Positions 28,151-36,098 are shown, counted from the first letter of the stretch. The stretch: DNA of 64,000 bases from an uncultured Eubacteriales bacterium (GCA_902763505.1 CACWSO010000001.1:124001-188000); one strand, 5' to 3'. The notes: generated by a model not told the origin, from the letters alone. Program-made: numbers and translations.

Positions 28151-28226
28151 CGAAAATTTGTTCGCGTTTCATATTGACAACGAACATACATTCTGTTACC
28201 ATTGAGAACGTAAAGAACAAACGTTC
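28151..28226 (+). promoter_or_regulatory. SOS promoter region with three LexA-type boxes
   Basis: Three matches to the Gram-positive SOS box CGAAC-N4-GTTCG surround a promoter. Box 1 (28151-28164, CGAAAATTTGTTCG) has one mismatch and lies upstream of the -35. Box 2 (28181-28194, CGAACATACATTCT) has two mismatches and lies in the spacer. Box 3 (28215-28226, GAACAAACGTTC) is a perfect core downstream of the start of transcription. The promoter is TTGACA (28174-28179), 17 bases, TACCAT (28197-28202). Confidence 0.72.
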
Positions 28227-28254
28227 AAAAGGGAAAGGAAAGGAGAGTTGTCAG

Positions 28255-28569
28255 ATGAAAACGAATACGAAGAAATATAGAATCAAATCAAAGTTCAGAT
28301 TTATAACATTTATTGTCATAATCCTGGGGCTTACAATCGGAACATTTGGATATATAAGCGGAAATCATATCGCAACAGCGCTTGTAAATCCGGAGGAACA
28401 GATTACTGTTGAAGTATCAGACGGTGACACATTATGGGAAATTGCTGATCATGTGAAAAGCGATGATACAGATATCAGGAAAGCCGTATATGAGATCTGC
28501 CAGGCCAATGATATCCAAGACGGATGCATCCAGTCGGGTATGATCCTGACAATTCCGGAAGATCTGTAA
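28255..28569 (+). CDS. YneA-like SOS cell-division inhibitor (LysM, single membrane span)
   Basis: A 104-residue protein with a basic N-terminus, one membrane segment (residues about 16-36, FITFIVIILGLTIGTFGYIS) and an extracellular LysM domain (about 52-104, beginning ITVEVSDGDTLWEIA). This architecture and length match YneA of B. subtilis (about 103 residues), which stops cell division during the SOS response. Three LexA-type boxes surround its promoter. The ATG was chosen because AAGGAG stands eight bases upstream; an earlier in-frame start at 28174 falls in the promoter. YneA is normally beside lexA, which is not here; recognition is therefore by architecture and regulation. Confidence 0.75.
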   Translation: MKTNTKKYRIKSKFRFITFIVIILGLTIGTFGYISGNHIATALVNPEEQITVEVSDGDTLWEIADHVKSDDTDIRKAVYEICQANDIQDGCIQSGMILTIPEDL

Positions 28570-28673
28570 TCAGGGCATTTCCTAAAACGAAACACAAGGA
28601 TATATATATCAAAAGGGGTTTAAAAAATCGCTTAAATCGAAAAATAGAGCGTCGAAATTTTGGCGAAAATAAA

Positions 28674-28695
28674 GAAAAAAAGGGTTTCAGCCCTT
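28674..28695 (-). terminator. Terminator of the larC-like/HD operon
   Basis: On the minus strand AAGGG-CTGAAA-CCCTT (stem 28680-28695) is followed by a run of T (A tract 28674-28681 on the plus strand). It lies downstream of the HD-domain gene. Confidence 0.7.
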
Positions 28696-28701
28696 GGCAC
28701 A

Positions 28702-28739
28702 AGCGGGTTTGGTAAAAATGACCATTCCCGCTGTTTTTT
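28702..28739 (+). terminator. Terminator of the YneA-like gene
   Basis: The stem AGCGGG/CCCGCT (28702-28707 with 28727-28732) contains a second pairing TGGT/ACCA and is followed by six T (28734-28739). It sits 130 bases beyond the LysM gene and prevents read-through into the convergent operon. The space between (28570-28673) is A/T-rich and holds nothing I recognise. Confidence 0.8.
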
Positions 28740-28807
28740 ATAGGGTTTTGGCTCCATCTCTTCCCAAAATTATGATTATCGGAATAGTTATCACTCTTCT
28801 CTTCCAA

Positions 28808-29683
28808 CTATTTTAAGCTGTTGATGATAATCTTCCTCTGTGTGATTTCGTACCCTGTTCTCTCTTCAACGACCTTGATACAGTAGTCAAGTGTCCTCTG
28901 CAGTTTTACTGCCAGGTTTGCGACCGCTGCGTACACTTCCGGATGCTCAGTCTTCACATCCAGTTCTATCTTCAATGGATAAATCGTCATCTTCTTTATC
29001 GCCTCGTGCTTCGCATTTTCCATTCTCTGTTTCTCAGTACTGGCCTTTTCCGGATCAAACATCAGCTTCGTATTTCTGTCTTCTGCGACATTTACCTCGT
29101 CTGCCAAACGTATGATTGCCGCTAAGTATGGCAAACAAACTGTATTCCCATTATCAAGTTCCATAACGGATGGAAACAACTGTTCGTCAAACAGGTCCGC
29201 TTTTCTATGGCCTCTTGCCACCTGCATCACTGCGAACACATGTTTTTCTGATGGAAAATCAAAGAGCTGAGCGTATTTTTTGATAAAACAAGCGGAGAAA
29301 TCGTTATGGAAAGAACGGATCACGCCTGATACTTCTGCATCCTCATGGGTTTCAAAATAGTCTCCAAAGTCGATTTCCTGACAAAATTCATGATAGTCCT
29401 TCTCGGATATGCCCATGCCTACATCATGAAGGTAGCAACCCATCAGGAGAATGTACAGCTCATCTTCGTTCATCTGATTGATGATCTCCTCCCCCATCAA
29501 ATTGTTACAGTAATCTATGAGTGCAATGGAATGGGTCTCTGCATGGTCCGTGTACTCAGGGAAATATACCAAATAATCCGACAGGAGTTTCTGCAATACA
29601 AAAAGAGACTCCTTGACCCGGTTGTGTAAGTCCGGACTCAATTGGTATAGTCTCTTTTCAATCAGATAATCGTTCCCTGCCAT
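28808..29683 (-). CDS. HD-domain protein, probable metal-dependent phosphohydrolase
   Basis: A 291-residue cytoplasmic HD-superfamily protein. The metal ligands are in TDHAETHS (near residue 47), the LLMGCYLHDVGMG motif with the HD pair near 84-85, the RGHR near 157, and the ADEVNVAEDR aspartate near 193; all are present, so catalysis is likely. This looks like the HD-CE domain found alone or fused to HSP90-type ATPases. The substrate is unknown; nucleotides are the usual targets. It is the last gene of a minus-strand operon with a YdcZ transporter and two LarC-like genes, and its ribosome site AAGGAG lies in the end of the transporter gene. Confidence 0.75.
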   Translation of the reverse strand: MAGNDYLIEKRLYQLSPDLHNRVKESLFVLQKLLSDYLVYFPEYTDHAETHSIALIDYCNNLMGEEIINQMNEDELYILLMGCYLHDVGMGISEKDYHEFCQEIDFGDYFETHEDAEVSGVIRSFHNDFSACFIKKYAQLFDFPSEKHVFAVMQVARGHRKADLFDEQLFPSVMELDNGNTVCLPYLAAIIRLADEVNVAEDRNTKLMFDPEKASTEKQRMENAKHEAIKKMTIYPLKIELDVKTEHPEVYAAVANLAVKLQRTLDYCIKVVEERTGYEITQRKIIINSLK

Positions 29684-29688
29684 TTATG

Positions 29689-30156
29689 TCAATCTCCTTT
29701 GATGGATAGCTTCACTAGCACAACTCCGGCAACAAGGAATGCAATGCCCAGTATTTTGACCCAGTTGATTGGTTCATGATCGATGCCAAACCACCCGTAA
29801 TGGGCTGTCAGCGTCGCTACGATCATTTGCACAGATACCGTGATAGATGCTGTCATAACCGGTCCGATCTTTGTGATGCAGAACACTGTAAACGCTAAAA
29901 TAATGATACCACAGATTCCGGCGAGAATATAGTATTTTGGAATCTGCATCGCTCCCCCGCCGCGCAAGGTTGCAAATCTATCGTTCAGAAAACAGATACA
30001 AAGAACAATAGAAATGGATACAGACAAGCTGCAGAGCGCTGCATACCACATACTTCCCGTAAATCTTGCTACTGTCGTGTTGAAAATCGGCTGTATTGCC
30101 AAACAAGTTCCAATTAATACTGCCAGAAAAATCGGCACTACATACTTCATTACCAT
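29689..30156 (-). CDS. DMT-superfamily transporter, YdcZ type (DUF606)
   Basis: A 155-residue protein with five hydrophobic segments (about 3-20, 35-56, 74-93, 99-120, 132-151). The opening PIFLAVLIGTCLAIQPIFN and the YYILAGICGIIILAFTVF stretch match the YdcZ family, whose members are half-size drug/metabolite transporters that probably work as dimers. The cargo is unknown. It follows the second LarC-like gene by 24 bases. No partner subunit was found, so a homodimer is likely. Confidence 0.8.
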   Translation of the reverse strand: MVMKYVVPIFLAVLIGTCLAIQPIFNTTVARFTGSMWYAALCSLSVSISIVLCICFLNDRFATLRGGGAMQIPKYYILAGICGIIILAFTVFCITKIGPVMTASITVSVQMIVATLTAHYGWFGIDHEPINWVKILGIAFLVAGVVLVKLSIKGD

Positions 30157-30179
30157 CGTCTTAATCCATTATCATCGTT

Positions 30180-30899
30180 TTAGTCTATATATAACTCTGC
30201 AATCAGTCCATGCTCTCCGGTTCTTCTTCCGCCAAACGCTTCTGATGTGCGAACAGGCATGCCTTCCGGTTTATCGCCCGTTACTGCACCGCTGCCGATT
30301 ACCATGGCCAATCCGGACGGTGTGACCATTTCTCCTTCATATTCAGTCTGCTTGTAACTGAGATCGCAGTCGTCCAGCATCGCCTTTACTGCAGGTACCG
30401 GTACATTCAGAACTCCATGGGCGCATTTCACTGTTCCGTGTCCATCACAGATGTCAGAAACGATTACAGTATCCGCATGCAGTTCATTCAGACAAACCGC
30501 AACGCCGACGACATTGGCAATCGCCTGATCACGGCCTACTTCATGGAAATGAAGCTCTTCCAGGGAATCGCCATGTACGGTTGATTCAGCCTTTGCGATC
30601 ACCGCATAGATCTGCTGCGCAGCAGCTTTTACACCGCTGCTGACGTCGATTGATTCAATGATATGCTTCACATCGCTGTAGCTGCGGTGAAAGTGTTCGT
30701 GAACGTGTTCATCATGGTTGTGAACATGATCATGATCATGTTCATGATCGTGCTGATGTTCATGGGATGCTCCAATCTGATGGCTGATTCTGTGTATTTC
30801 AGATCGAACCGCCTGAGGATCTTCGTTCAGATCGATTAGGGCATTCAGCACCATATCACCGCTGACACCGTTTTCACAATTCAAATATATTTTCTTCAT
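30180..30899 (-). CDS. LarC1-like protein with histidine-rich insert
   Basis: A 239-residue relative of LarC, the enzyme that inserts nickel into the pincer cofactor of lactate racemase. The LarC signature is complete: the opening GVSGDMVLNALIDL, the central LHFHEVGRDQAIANVVG near 118-134 and the later VTPSGLAMVIG. An insert of about 28 residues near 44-71 holds more than ten histidines in a repeated HEHDHDH pattern and should bind nickel or zinc. It corresponds only to the N-terminal half (LarC1) of LarC; the CTP-binding C-terminal LarC2 domain is missing. It follows another LarC1-like gene by 15 bases. Confidence 0.8.
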   Translation of the reverse strand: MKKIYLNCENGVSGDMVLNALIDLNEDPQAVRSEIHRISHQIGASHEHQHDHEHDHDHVHNHDEHVHEHFHRSYSDVKHIIESIDVSSGVKAAAQQIYAVIAKAESTVHGDSLEELHFHEVGRDQAIANVVGVAVCLNELHADTVIVSDICDGHGTVKCAHGVLNVPVPAVKAMLDDCDLSYKQTEYEGEMVTPSGLAMVIGSGAVTGDKPEGMPVRTSEAFGGRRTGEHGLIAELYID

Positions 30900-30914
30900 G
30901 TTATGTTTTCTCCG

Positions 30915-31682
30915 TTATTTCGTTTCAGCAAGCATCACTGTCATCGGCGGAAGCCCAGTATCACGTTTTCCGGTACCTCTGCCAATGGCGCTTTGATTTA
31001 CGTCTTTCCAGGCTTGTTCAAAAGCATCCTCCTCCAGAAAACGATCAACGACTCCTGCCAGGACGGATGCACCTGTCGGCGTCAGCAGCTCCTGCTCGAT
31101 ATCAGAACGGTAATGCGGAATCCCTGTATTTCTCAATATGGCGGCTGTCGCAGGTGCTGGTACCGGAAGTGTTCCCCATGCACACTGCACCGTTCCAAAT
31201 CCCGTAGGGACAGGTGTGGAAACCACGGTGTCTGCACTGATGTAATCTAAACATATCGCAGCTCCTACAATGTCCACGATGGAGTCCACTGCTCCCACTT
31301 CATGGAACTGCACCTCATCAACAGGCACACCATGGGCTTCTGATTCCGCAATTGCCTTGATGTCAAAGATCTGACGGCTCAAATTCTTCGCATGATCATT
31401 GAGATCAGACCGCCCAATCATCTCCTTGATTTCTCCATAGTTCCGGAATTTGCCGCTGTAGGGGTGAATCCAAGCGTTTTCTTTATTATAAAGGATCACA
31501 TCGACATCTGTTACCGGTGATCCATTGTATTCTTTTTCATTTACTGACAGCTCAAACTCATTGAGTCCAAGACTTGCCAGTCCCTTCTCCAGAACATCTA
31601 AAGGGACACCAAGAGACAGCATTGCCCCCAGTGTCATATCCCCGCTTGCTCCGGATCTGCAATCGATAAATAGCGTCTTCAT
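30915..31682 (-). CDS. LarC1-like protein
   Basis: A 255-residue LarC1-type protein without a histidine-rich insert. It contains the opening GASGDMTLGAMLSLG, the VQFHEVGAVDSIVDIVG motif near 123-139 and the TPTGASVLAGV block near 205. It too stops before the LarC2 domain. No larA, larB or larE lies in the window, so it is uncertain whether the pair serves lactate racemase or another nickel (or other metal) enzyme. It is the first gene of the operon and has no strong ribosome site (the ATG comes about 18 bases after the start of transcription). Confidence 0.8.
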   Translation of the reverse strand: MKTLFIDCRSGASGDMTLGAMLSLGVPLDVLEKGLASLGLNEFELSVNEKEYNGSPVTDVDVILYNKENAWIHPYSGKFRNYGEIKEMIGRSDLNDHAKNLSRQIFDIKAIAESEAHGVPVDEVQFHEVGAVDSIVDIVGAAICLDYISADTVVSTPVPTGFGTVQCAWGTLPVPAPATAAILRNTGIPHYRSDIEQELLTPTGASVLAGVVDRFLEEDAFEQAWKDVNQSAIGRGTGKRDTGLPPMTVMLAETK

Positions 31683-31706
31683 TATCAGTTTAATTTGGTT
31701 ATTAAT

Positions 31707-31736
31707 ATTGTAAGATTGATTGTTTTATGATGTCAA
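31707..31736 (-). promoter_or_regulatory. Sigma-A promoter of the larC-like operon
   Basis: On the minus strand a perfect TTGACA (31731-31736), an 18-base spacer and TACAAT (31707-31712). It begins directly in the T-run of the terminator described next. Confidence 0.78.
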
Positions 31737-31777
31737 GAAAAAGGGGCATAGGGAGATATGGAGCACTCCCCTGCCCC
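31735..31777 (-). terminator. Terminator of the 3-hydroxyacyl-CoA dehydrogenase gene
   Basis: On the minus strand GGGGCA-GGGGAG pairs with CTCCC-TATGCCCC (one small bulge), followed by TTTTTCTT. The T-run overlaps the -35 box of the downstream larC-like promoter. Confidence 0.8.
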
Positions 31778-31792
31778 CTTTTGCATTCATAT

Positions 31793-32734
31793 TTACAGTC
31801 TGTCCAGTGCTTTTGCAACCTTGATCAAACCTTCGGTCAGGTTCTTTCTGGATGCTGCGATTTCTTCTTCTGTCCATTCCTGGAAGCCCTTGCCCGTCTT
31901 GAATCCCAGGTCTCCCTTTTCGACCTTTTCAACAAGAAGCTTGGACGGTTCCGTTGAATTCTCAATATGTGGGAACAGATATTTGTGAATGGAATAAGTC
32001 AGATCCACGCCTGCATTGTCGATGACTTCCATTGGAGCCATCACGCCAAGACGCATACCGAATCCGTACTTGATCGCATCATCAACATCCTTCGCATCAG
32101 CGATGTCGTTTTCAACGATGGAAATTGCTTCTCTGAACAGCGCATGCTGCAGTCTGTTAGCCAGGAATCCCGGTACGTCTTTTTTGACCAGAACCGGCTT
32201 CTTTCCTGCTCCTTCAAGGAGTTCAAACATAGCCTTTTCGGTCTCTTCTGAAACGTACTTTGTACGGATCACTTCTACCAGTGGAATCAGATAAGCCGGA
32301 TTCCAATAGTGCGTTCCGATGATTCTTTCCTTATGTACTGATTTTTCAGCGATTTCCGTAATGCTGATAGCAGATGTGTTGGAAGCAAGAATCGTCGACG
32401 GCGGACACAGTTCGTCCAATGTCTTGAAGTAGTCCTGCTTTACTGCCAGATTCTCAACGATACATTCGAAGATAACATCTGCAAATTCCGCTGCTTCCTT
32501 CAGATCTTCTGTAAAGCTTACGTTATTGATTGTCTCTTCGATCTGCGCTTCATCGATGACGCCCTGATCAACCAGAACCTGTAAATTGTTGCGCATGGTC
32601 TCTACTGGTTTTGCTCTTACTTTGTCATCATAGACATAAATCAGCATAACCTTGTGGCCCTTTGATGCAAAGAGCTGAGCGATACCAGTACCCATCATAC
32701 CTGCGCCTAAAACAGCAACATTTTTCTTTGCCAT
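31793..32734 (-). CDS. 3-Hydroxyacyl-CoA dehydrogenase family protein
   Basis: A 313-residue NAD-dependent dehydrogenase of the 3-hydroxybutyryl-CoA dehydrogenase family. The NAD-binding GxGxMGxG motif is VLGAGMMGTGIAQLFASKGH near residues 7-26; the catalytic serine/asparagine are in LASNTSAIS near 118 and the catalytic histidine is in GTHYWNPAYLIPLVEVI near 140. The usual enzyme is about 282 residues and reads GTHFFNP here; the GTHYWNP variant and longer C-terminus recall the branch of carnitine and gulonate dehydrogenases, which act on free 3-hydroxy acids. The ATG at 32734 is seven bases after GGAG. A sigma-54 promoter precedes it, making it part of the activator's regulon. Confidence 0.85.
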   Translation of the reverse strand: MAKKNVAVLGAGMMGTGIAQLFASKGHKVMLIYVYDDKVRAKPVETMRNNLQVLVDQGVIDEAQIEETINNVSFTEDLKEAAEFADVIFECIVENLAVKQDYFKTLDELCPPSTILASNTSAISITEIAEKSVHKERIIGTHYWNPAYLIPLVEVIRTKYVSEETEKAMFELLEGAGKKPVLVKKDVPGFLANRLQHALFREAISIVENDIADAKDVDDAIKYGFGMRLGVMAPMEVIDNAGVDLTYSIHKYLFPHIENSTEPSKLLVEKVEKGDLGFKTGKGFQEWTEEEIAASRKNLTEGLIKVAKALDRL

Positions 32735-32807
32735 AATCAAACTCCGTTTTTCTTAATTCAATAAACTATATACGTACTTTGTTGAAAATGAATTATTAAT
32801 ATAAATA

Positions 32808-32822
32808 GCAAATGCTGTGCCA
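32808..32822 (-). promoter_or_regulatory. Sigma-54 promoter of the dehydrogenase gene
   Basis: On the minus strand the sequence TTGGCACAGCATTTGCT fits the consensus TGGCAC-N5-TTGC with exactly ten bases between GG and GC. Transcription would begin near 32797, about 63 bases before the dehydrogenase ATG. Confidence 0.88.
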
Positions 32823-32887
32823 ATTCTTCTACCTGATTATACCCTTGTTTACACAGCAAATTCATGTAATATCGTATCAAAAATGGA

Positions 32888-32921
32888 TTTGTTGCAACAA
32901 ATTGTTGCTAATGTGCAACAA
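32888..32921. promoter_or_regulatory. Operator pair for the sigma-54 activator
   Basis: A perfect 14-bp palindrome, TTTGTTGCAACAAA (32888-32901), is directly followed by TTGTTGC-N6-GCAACAA (32902-32921). The second dyad recurs exactly, spacer length included, at 41338-41357. Its centre is about 114 bases upstream of the start point of the dehydrogenase promoter, where sigma-54 activators usually bind, and it could also control the activator's own promoter. Confidence 0.8.
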
Positions 32922-32945
32922 ACAGCTTTCTTTTAACAGATTATC

Positions 32946-32954
32946 TGCTATAAT
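32946..32954 (+). promoter_or_regulatory. Extended -10 promoter of the activator gene
   Basis: TGCTATAAT is an extended -10 element; the -35 region (CTTTCT) is weak. The operators above lie just upstream, so self-control is plausible. The 261-base gap 32735-32995 thus contains two divergent promoters and the operators. Confidence 0.6.
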
Positions 32955-32995
32955 AAAAAAACTTGAATGTGAGAAAACACAATGAGGAGGACATC

Positions 32996-34531
32996 ATGGA
33001 TCAGGCACTGGCCATCAAGATAATTCAGAATAAAATCAATACCGCCTTGGAACAGAGCGATACATCAAACCCGTCCGAATGCCGTGCCCTTCTGCAGGAA
33101 ATTGCATCGGATTTGAATGTATTTCTGTCGGAAGGCATCGATTACAAACTCGTCGTGGATAACTTAGATGAGAGTATCTTCATAACCGATAAAGATGGTA
33201 AGGTTCTCTATGTCAACCCCGCCTATGAAAACAATACCGGCATACTGCGTGAAGAAGTGTTAGGCAGAACGGTTCAGGATATTCTTGAAGAAGGAAAGCT
33301 CTTTAGCGGCGGCGCAACACTTGATGTGATCAAAATGAAAAAACGCGTCTTCAGATTGTCCACCATCTTGAAAACAGAGCCCCATCACACAGGTTATGCA
33401 ATTGGCGTTCCTATCTTTGATGGGGATGGCGAACTGTCTCAGGTTGTTGTAAGCAGCCGCCCTATTTTCACGCTGCGTGAGCTGCAAAACGATTATCATC
33501 GCTTTCTTGATGAAGTAACTTTCATTAATGAGCAGAAAGAACTCGTTAAGCTTTTTGAAAATGCGGGACAGATCCCGATATCAGATAATCTGATTGGATC
33601 CTCCCCTGCCCTGCAGAAGGTATATGAACTTGTGCAGAAAGTCGCACCTACGGATGCAAGCGTTATGCTTACCGGTGAATCCGGTGTTGGTAAAGAAATC
33701 GTAGCCGATGAAATCTATAAACTGGGTCCAAGGAAAGATAAGCCGTTTGTAAAAGTCAATTGTGCATCTATTCCCTCAAATCTATTGGAATCGGAACTCT
33801 TCGGTTATGAAAAAGGTGCGTTCACTGGTGCAAATGCTTCCGGTAAACGTGGACTATTTGAAATGGCCAACCACGGCACGCTGCTTTTGGATGAGATTGG
33901 TGATATGCCGCTGGATCTGCAGGTCAAACTGTTGAGGGCCATCCAAAACAAAGAAATCACCCATGTTGGCGGTACAAAGCCGATTCCACTGGATATTCGG
34001 TTCATTTCCTCTACAAATTCAGACTTAAATAAAAAAATCGAGGAAGGCACCTTCAGGCGTGATTTATTCTACCGTCTCAGTGTCATCCCGATTCATATCC
34101 CACCGCTTCGGGATCGTACGGAAGATCTGGAAGAACTTTGCAACCACTTCATCAGTATCTTCGGCGAACACCATGGCCACAGAATTCATTTGCTTCCGGA
34201 ACATCTGAATCTGATGAAACGGTACAACTGGCCGGGCAACATCCGTGAATTGGAAAATGTCATTGAATATCTCACCATCTGCAGTTCCGGAACAGGATAT
34301 ATAGATACGGATATGCTCCAGGGTCTGCTGAATATTACAGATATCGATGAACAGAATGTGAACGACGCCTCCCTGGCGGAGTCCATGGAACAGTATGAGA
34401 TCGCGCAGATTGAGAATGCGCTGGCCAATTCACACAATCTGCGTGAAGCCGGAAAAATCCTCGGTGTCAACGCATCTACAGTATCCCGTAAAATCAAACA
34501 GTATGGAATCCCTTATCCAAAGAGCAAATAA
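32996..34531 (+). CDS. Sigma-54-dependent transcriptional activator with PAS domain
   Basis: A 511-residue enhancer-binding protein. An N-terminal helical stretch leads into a PAS sensor (about 50-165, VDNLDESIFITDKDGKVLYVNPAYEN), then the AAA+ domain with Walker A GESGVGKE near 229, the GAFTGA sigma-54 contact loop near 273 and Walker B LLLDEIGD near 293. A C-terminal helix-turn-helix follows (LREAGKILGVNASTVSRKIKQYG, about 481-503) of the TyrR/PrdR-like kind. The start is the ATG after GAGGAGGAC. Divergent from the dehydrogenase gene and next to its own operators, it is the likely regulator of all three sigma-54 units in 31.8-42.6 kb. The signal sensed by PAS is unknown. Confidence 0.93.
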   Translation: MDQALAIKIIQNKINTALEQSDTSNPSECRALLQEIASDLNVFLSEGIDYKLVVDNLDESIFITDKDGKVLYVNPAYENNTGILREEVLGRTVQDILEEGKLFSGGATLDVIKMKKRVFRLSTILKTEPHHTGYAIGVPIFDGDGELSQVVVSSRPIFTLRELQNDYHRFLDEVTFINEQKELVKLFENAGQIPISDNLIGSSPALQKVYELVQKVAPTDASVMLTGESGVGKEIVADEIYKLGPRKDKPFVKVNCASIPSNLLESELFGYEKGAFTGANASGKRGLFEMANHGTLLLDEIGDMPLDLQVKLLRAIQNKEITHVGGTKPIPLDIRFISSTNSDLNKKIEEGTFRRDLFYRLSVIPIHIPPLRDRTEDLEELCNHFISIFGEHHGHRIHLLPEHLNLMKRYNWPGNIRELENVIEYLTICSSGTGYIDTDMLQGLLNITDIDEQNVNDASLAESMEQYEIAQIENALANSHNLREAGKILGVNASTVSRKIKQYGIPYPKSK

Positions 34532-34558
34532 TCACCAATTCAAATAATCCATGACATT

Positions 34559-34601
34559 AAAAAAACCGCTGCACCGAGTTGATACTCAATGCAGCGGTTT
34601 T
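34559..34601. terminator. Bidirectional terminator between the activator and cyclase genes
   Basis: ACCGCTGCA/TGCAGCGGT (34565-34573 with 34590-34598) with an inner GAGT/ACTC pairing; flanked by seven A on one side and TTTT on the other, so it serves both convergent genes. Confidence 0.85.
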
Positions 34602-34634
34602 GCTTTTGCAATTAATGTTTACACATTATGTAGA

Positions 34635-35552
34635 TTAATATACGCCGTAAGGATATTCCTTGTCCGGAACGCTCTTGTCGATTCTGTCTGATGGAACGAA
34701 TGCAACGGCTCTTACGATGGTACCGTCTCCCATGTACCAGCGAAGTGGGAACGCACAGAACAGGAATCTCTGATTCTTAACTTTATCCAGATCGCCGCCC
34801 AGGTTCTCAATACCCATAACGTTATGAGCAAGTAAGATGTCGTGGCATGGTTCCCACTCAGGGAAATCTTCCTCGATCGGATGTCCGGCCATTTCTTCGT
34901 ACTCTTCTACAATACGAGGAACATATGGGCCAGGGCCGTGCTTGCCGCCGTAGGTGTAAAGGAAGTGGTCAATGGCCTGCATATCGAAGCCAACGCCTCT
35001 TACCTTATGCTCTACGAACCACCAGGCTCCTTCGATGGAAAGTCCAGGGCTGTATCCGAAGTAATCTTCGTTCTCACCCCAGCGTCTGTGAGTACCTGTA
35101 TTCAGCAGTACCCAGTCACCTTCTTTGATTCCGCCTGGAACCTTCTTGGCTGCTTCTTCAATCTCTTCAACTGTGATCATCTCCCACTTGCCCTTAGGGA
35201 TGTCCAGACATACAGCTTCACCAAAGTAGTTCTGGATCGGCAGTTCATGAGTGAATGGACTCTCTGGAATTACATGTGACGGAGAATCGGCATGGGTTGA
35301 GTTGTGCATGTGGAATGAATTGAAGGTCTGCAGAAGTCTGTAATGCATTGGCATATGCTGGACTCTGTCAATGTGGAAGTCTCCGTTGGACGGCCAAAGC
35401 GGATTGCCTCTTCCGAATGGGTTGGAGAGGTCCAGAAGTTCGAACTGTCCATCTTTGAACATATCGAAAATGCTGCCGTCATAAGGCTTCTTCCAGTCAT
35501 ATGTGTGCGCATAATTCTCTTCACGCGTGTGTCTCTCATAAATTTCTGACAT
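34635..35552 (-). CDS. Cyclase-family hydrolase (kynurenine formamidase-like)
   Basis: A 305-residue protein of Pfam Cyclase (PF04199), a metal-dependent family whose members hydrolyse amides, lactams or lactones (kynurenine formamidase, isatin hydrolase). The metal-binding HxxTHxDxPxH motif reads HNSTHADSPSH near residues 82-92; the family's later histidine/aspartate residues are present. At 305 it is longer than the ~210 kynurenine formamidases and like the longer bacterial cyclases. It is the last gene of the sigma-54 operon. It may open a ring or amide at the head of the pathway; the substrate cannot be read from the sequence. Confidence 0.82.
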   Translation of the reverse strand: MSEIYERHTREENYAHTYDWKKPYDGSIFDMFKDGQFELLDLSNPFGRGNPLWPSNGDFHIDRVQHMPMHYRLLQTFNSFHMHNSTHADSPSHVIPESPFTHELPIQNYFGEAVCLDIPKGKWEMITVEEIEEAAKKVPGGIKEGDWVLLNTGTHRRWGENEDYFGYSPGLSIEGAWWFVEHKVRGVGFDMQAIDHFLYTYGGKHGPGPYVPRIVEEYEEMAGHPIEEDFPEWEPCHDILLAHNVMGIENLGGDLDKVKNQRFLFCAFPLRWYMGDGTIVRAVAFVPSDRIDKSVPDKEYPYGVY

Positions 35553-35576
35553 AGTTTGTTCTCCTTTCTAACATAA

Positions 35577-36098
35577 CTATATTCTGACGATTCTTCCCTG
35601 TTTGCGCTCTGGCGCCGGTGGAAGATCGCCTTCTCTGTATCCCAGGATACAGTTTCCGATACCTACGAAGCTGTCGCCGATGCCCCATTTAGCCTTCAGC
35701 GCTTTGCCTTCTTCCGTTTCGAAGACTTCTTTGGCTCTGTGGACCCAACATGAATCCACGCCTTCAGAAAAGGCTGCCAACATCATGTTTCCAATGACAA
35801 GACTACCATCTTCGACAGGAGTGGCTGTTTCAGCTGCATCTGCAAAGACAACGACTACAGTCGGTGCTCCATAGAACGGATCGATATCCATGCCCATGAC
35901 TTTGGCGTTAAGACCGCTCATGACAGCAATGGTTTCCGGATCCTGTACAGGTACGATTACGGTTGACTGTGATCCCATTCCACTTGCGGCGTATGTGCCG
36001 GCTTCCAGAATGGCATCCAGCTGCGCATCTTTGATCTGGTCATTCTTATATGCTCTGATGCTGCGTCTTTCCTTCATGTTTTTAATTACTTCGTTCAT
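35577..36098 (-). CDS. Nitroreductase-family FMN oxidoreductase
   Basis: A 173-residue FMN-dependent protein. The N-terminal RRSIRAYKNDQIKDAQLDAILEAG block binds the FMN phosphate, and the C-terminal FVGIGNCILGYREG stretch is also typical. The ATG at 36098 follows AAAGGAT; an upstream TTG is in frame but lacks a ribosome site. Nitroreductase folds also carry out enone, flavin or thioester-related reductions; the real reaction here is unknown. It follows the BKACE gene in the operon. Confidence 0.85.
   Translation of the reverse strand: MNEVIKNMKERRSIRAYKNDQIKDAQLDAILEAGTYAASGMGSQSTVIVPVQDPETIAVMSGLNAKVMGMDIDPFYGAPTVVVVFADAAETATPVEDGSLVIGNMMLAAFSEGVDSCWVHRAKEVFETEEGKALKAKWGIGDSFVGIGNCILGYREGDLPPAPERKQGRIVRI

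Noticed and set aside
28174-28254. Upstream start for the LysM gene adding 27 residues
   Set aside because: That stretch overlaps the -35 box and two LexA-type boxes and has no ribosome site.
30180-31682. The two LarC-like genes as LarC1/LarC2 halves joined by frameshifting
   Set aside because: Both start with the same N-terminal signature and contain FHEVG, and a ribosome site and stop separate them.
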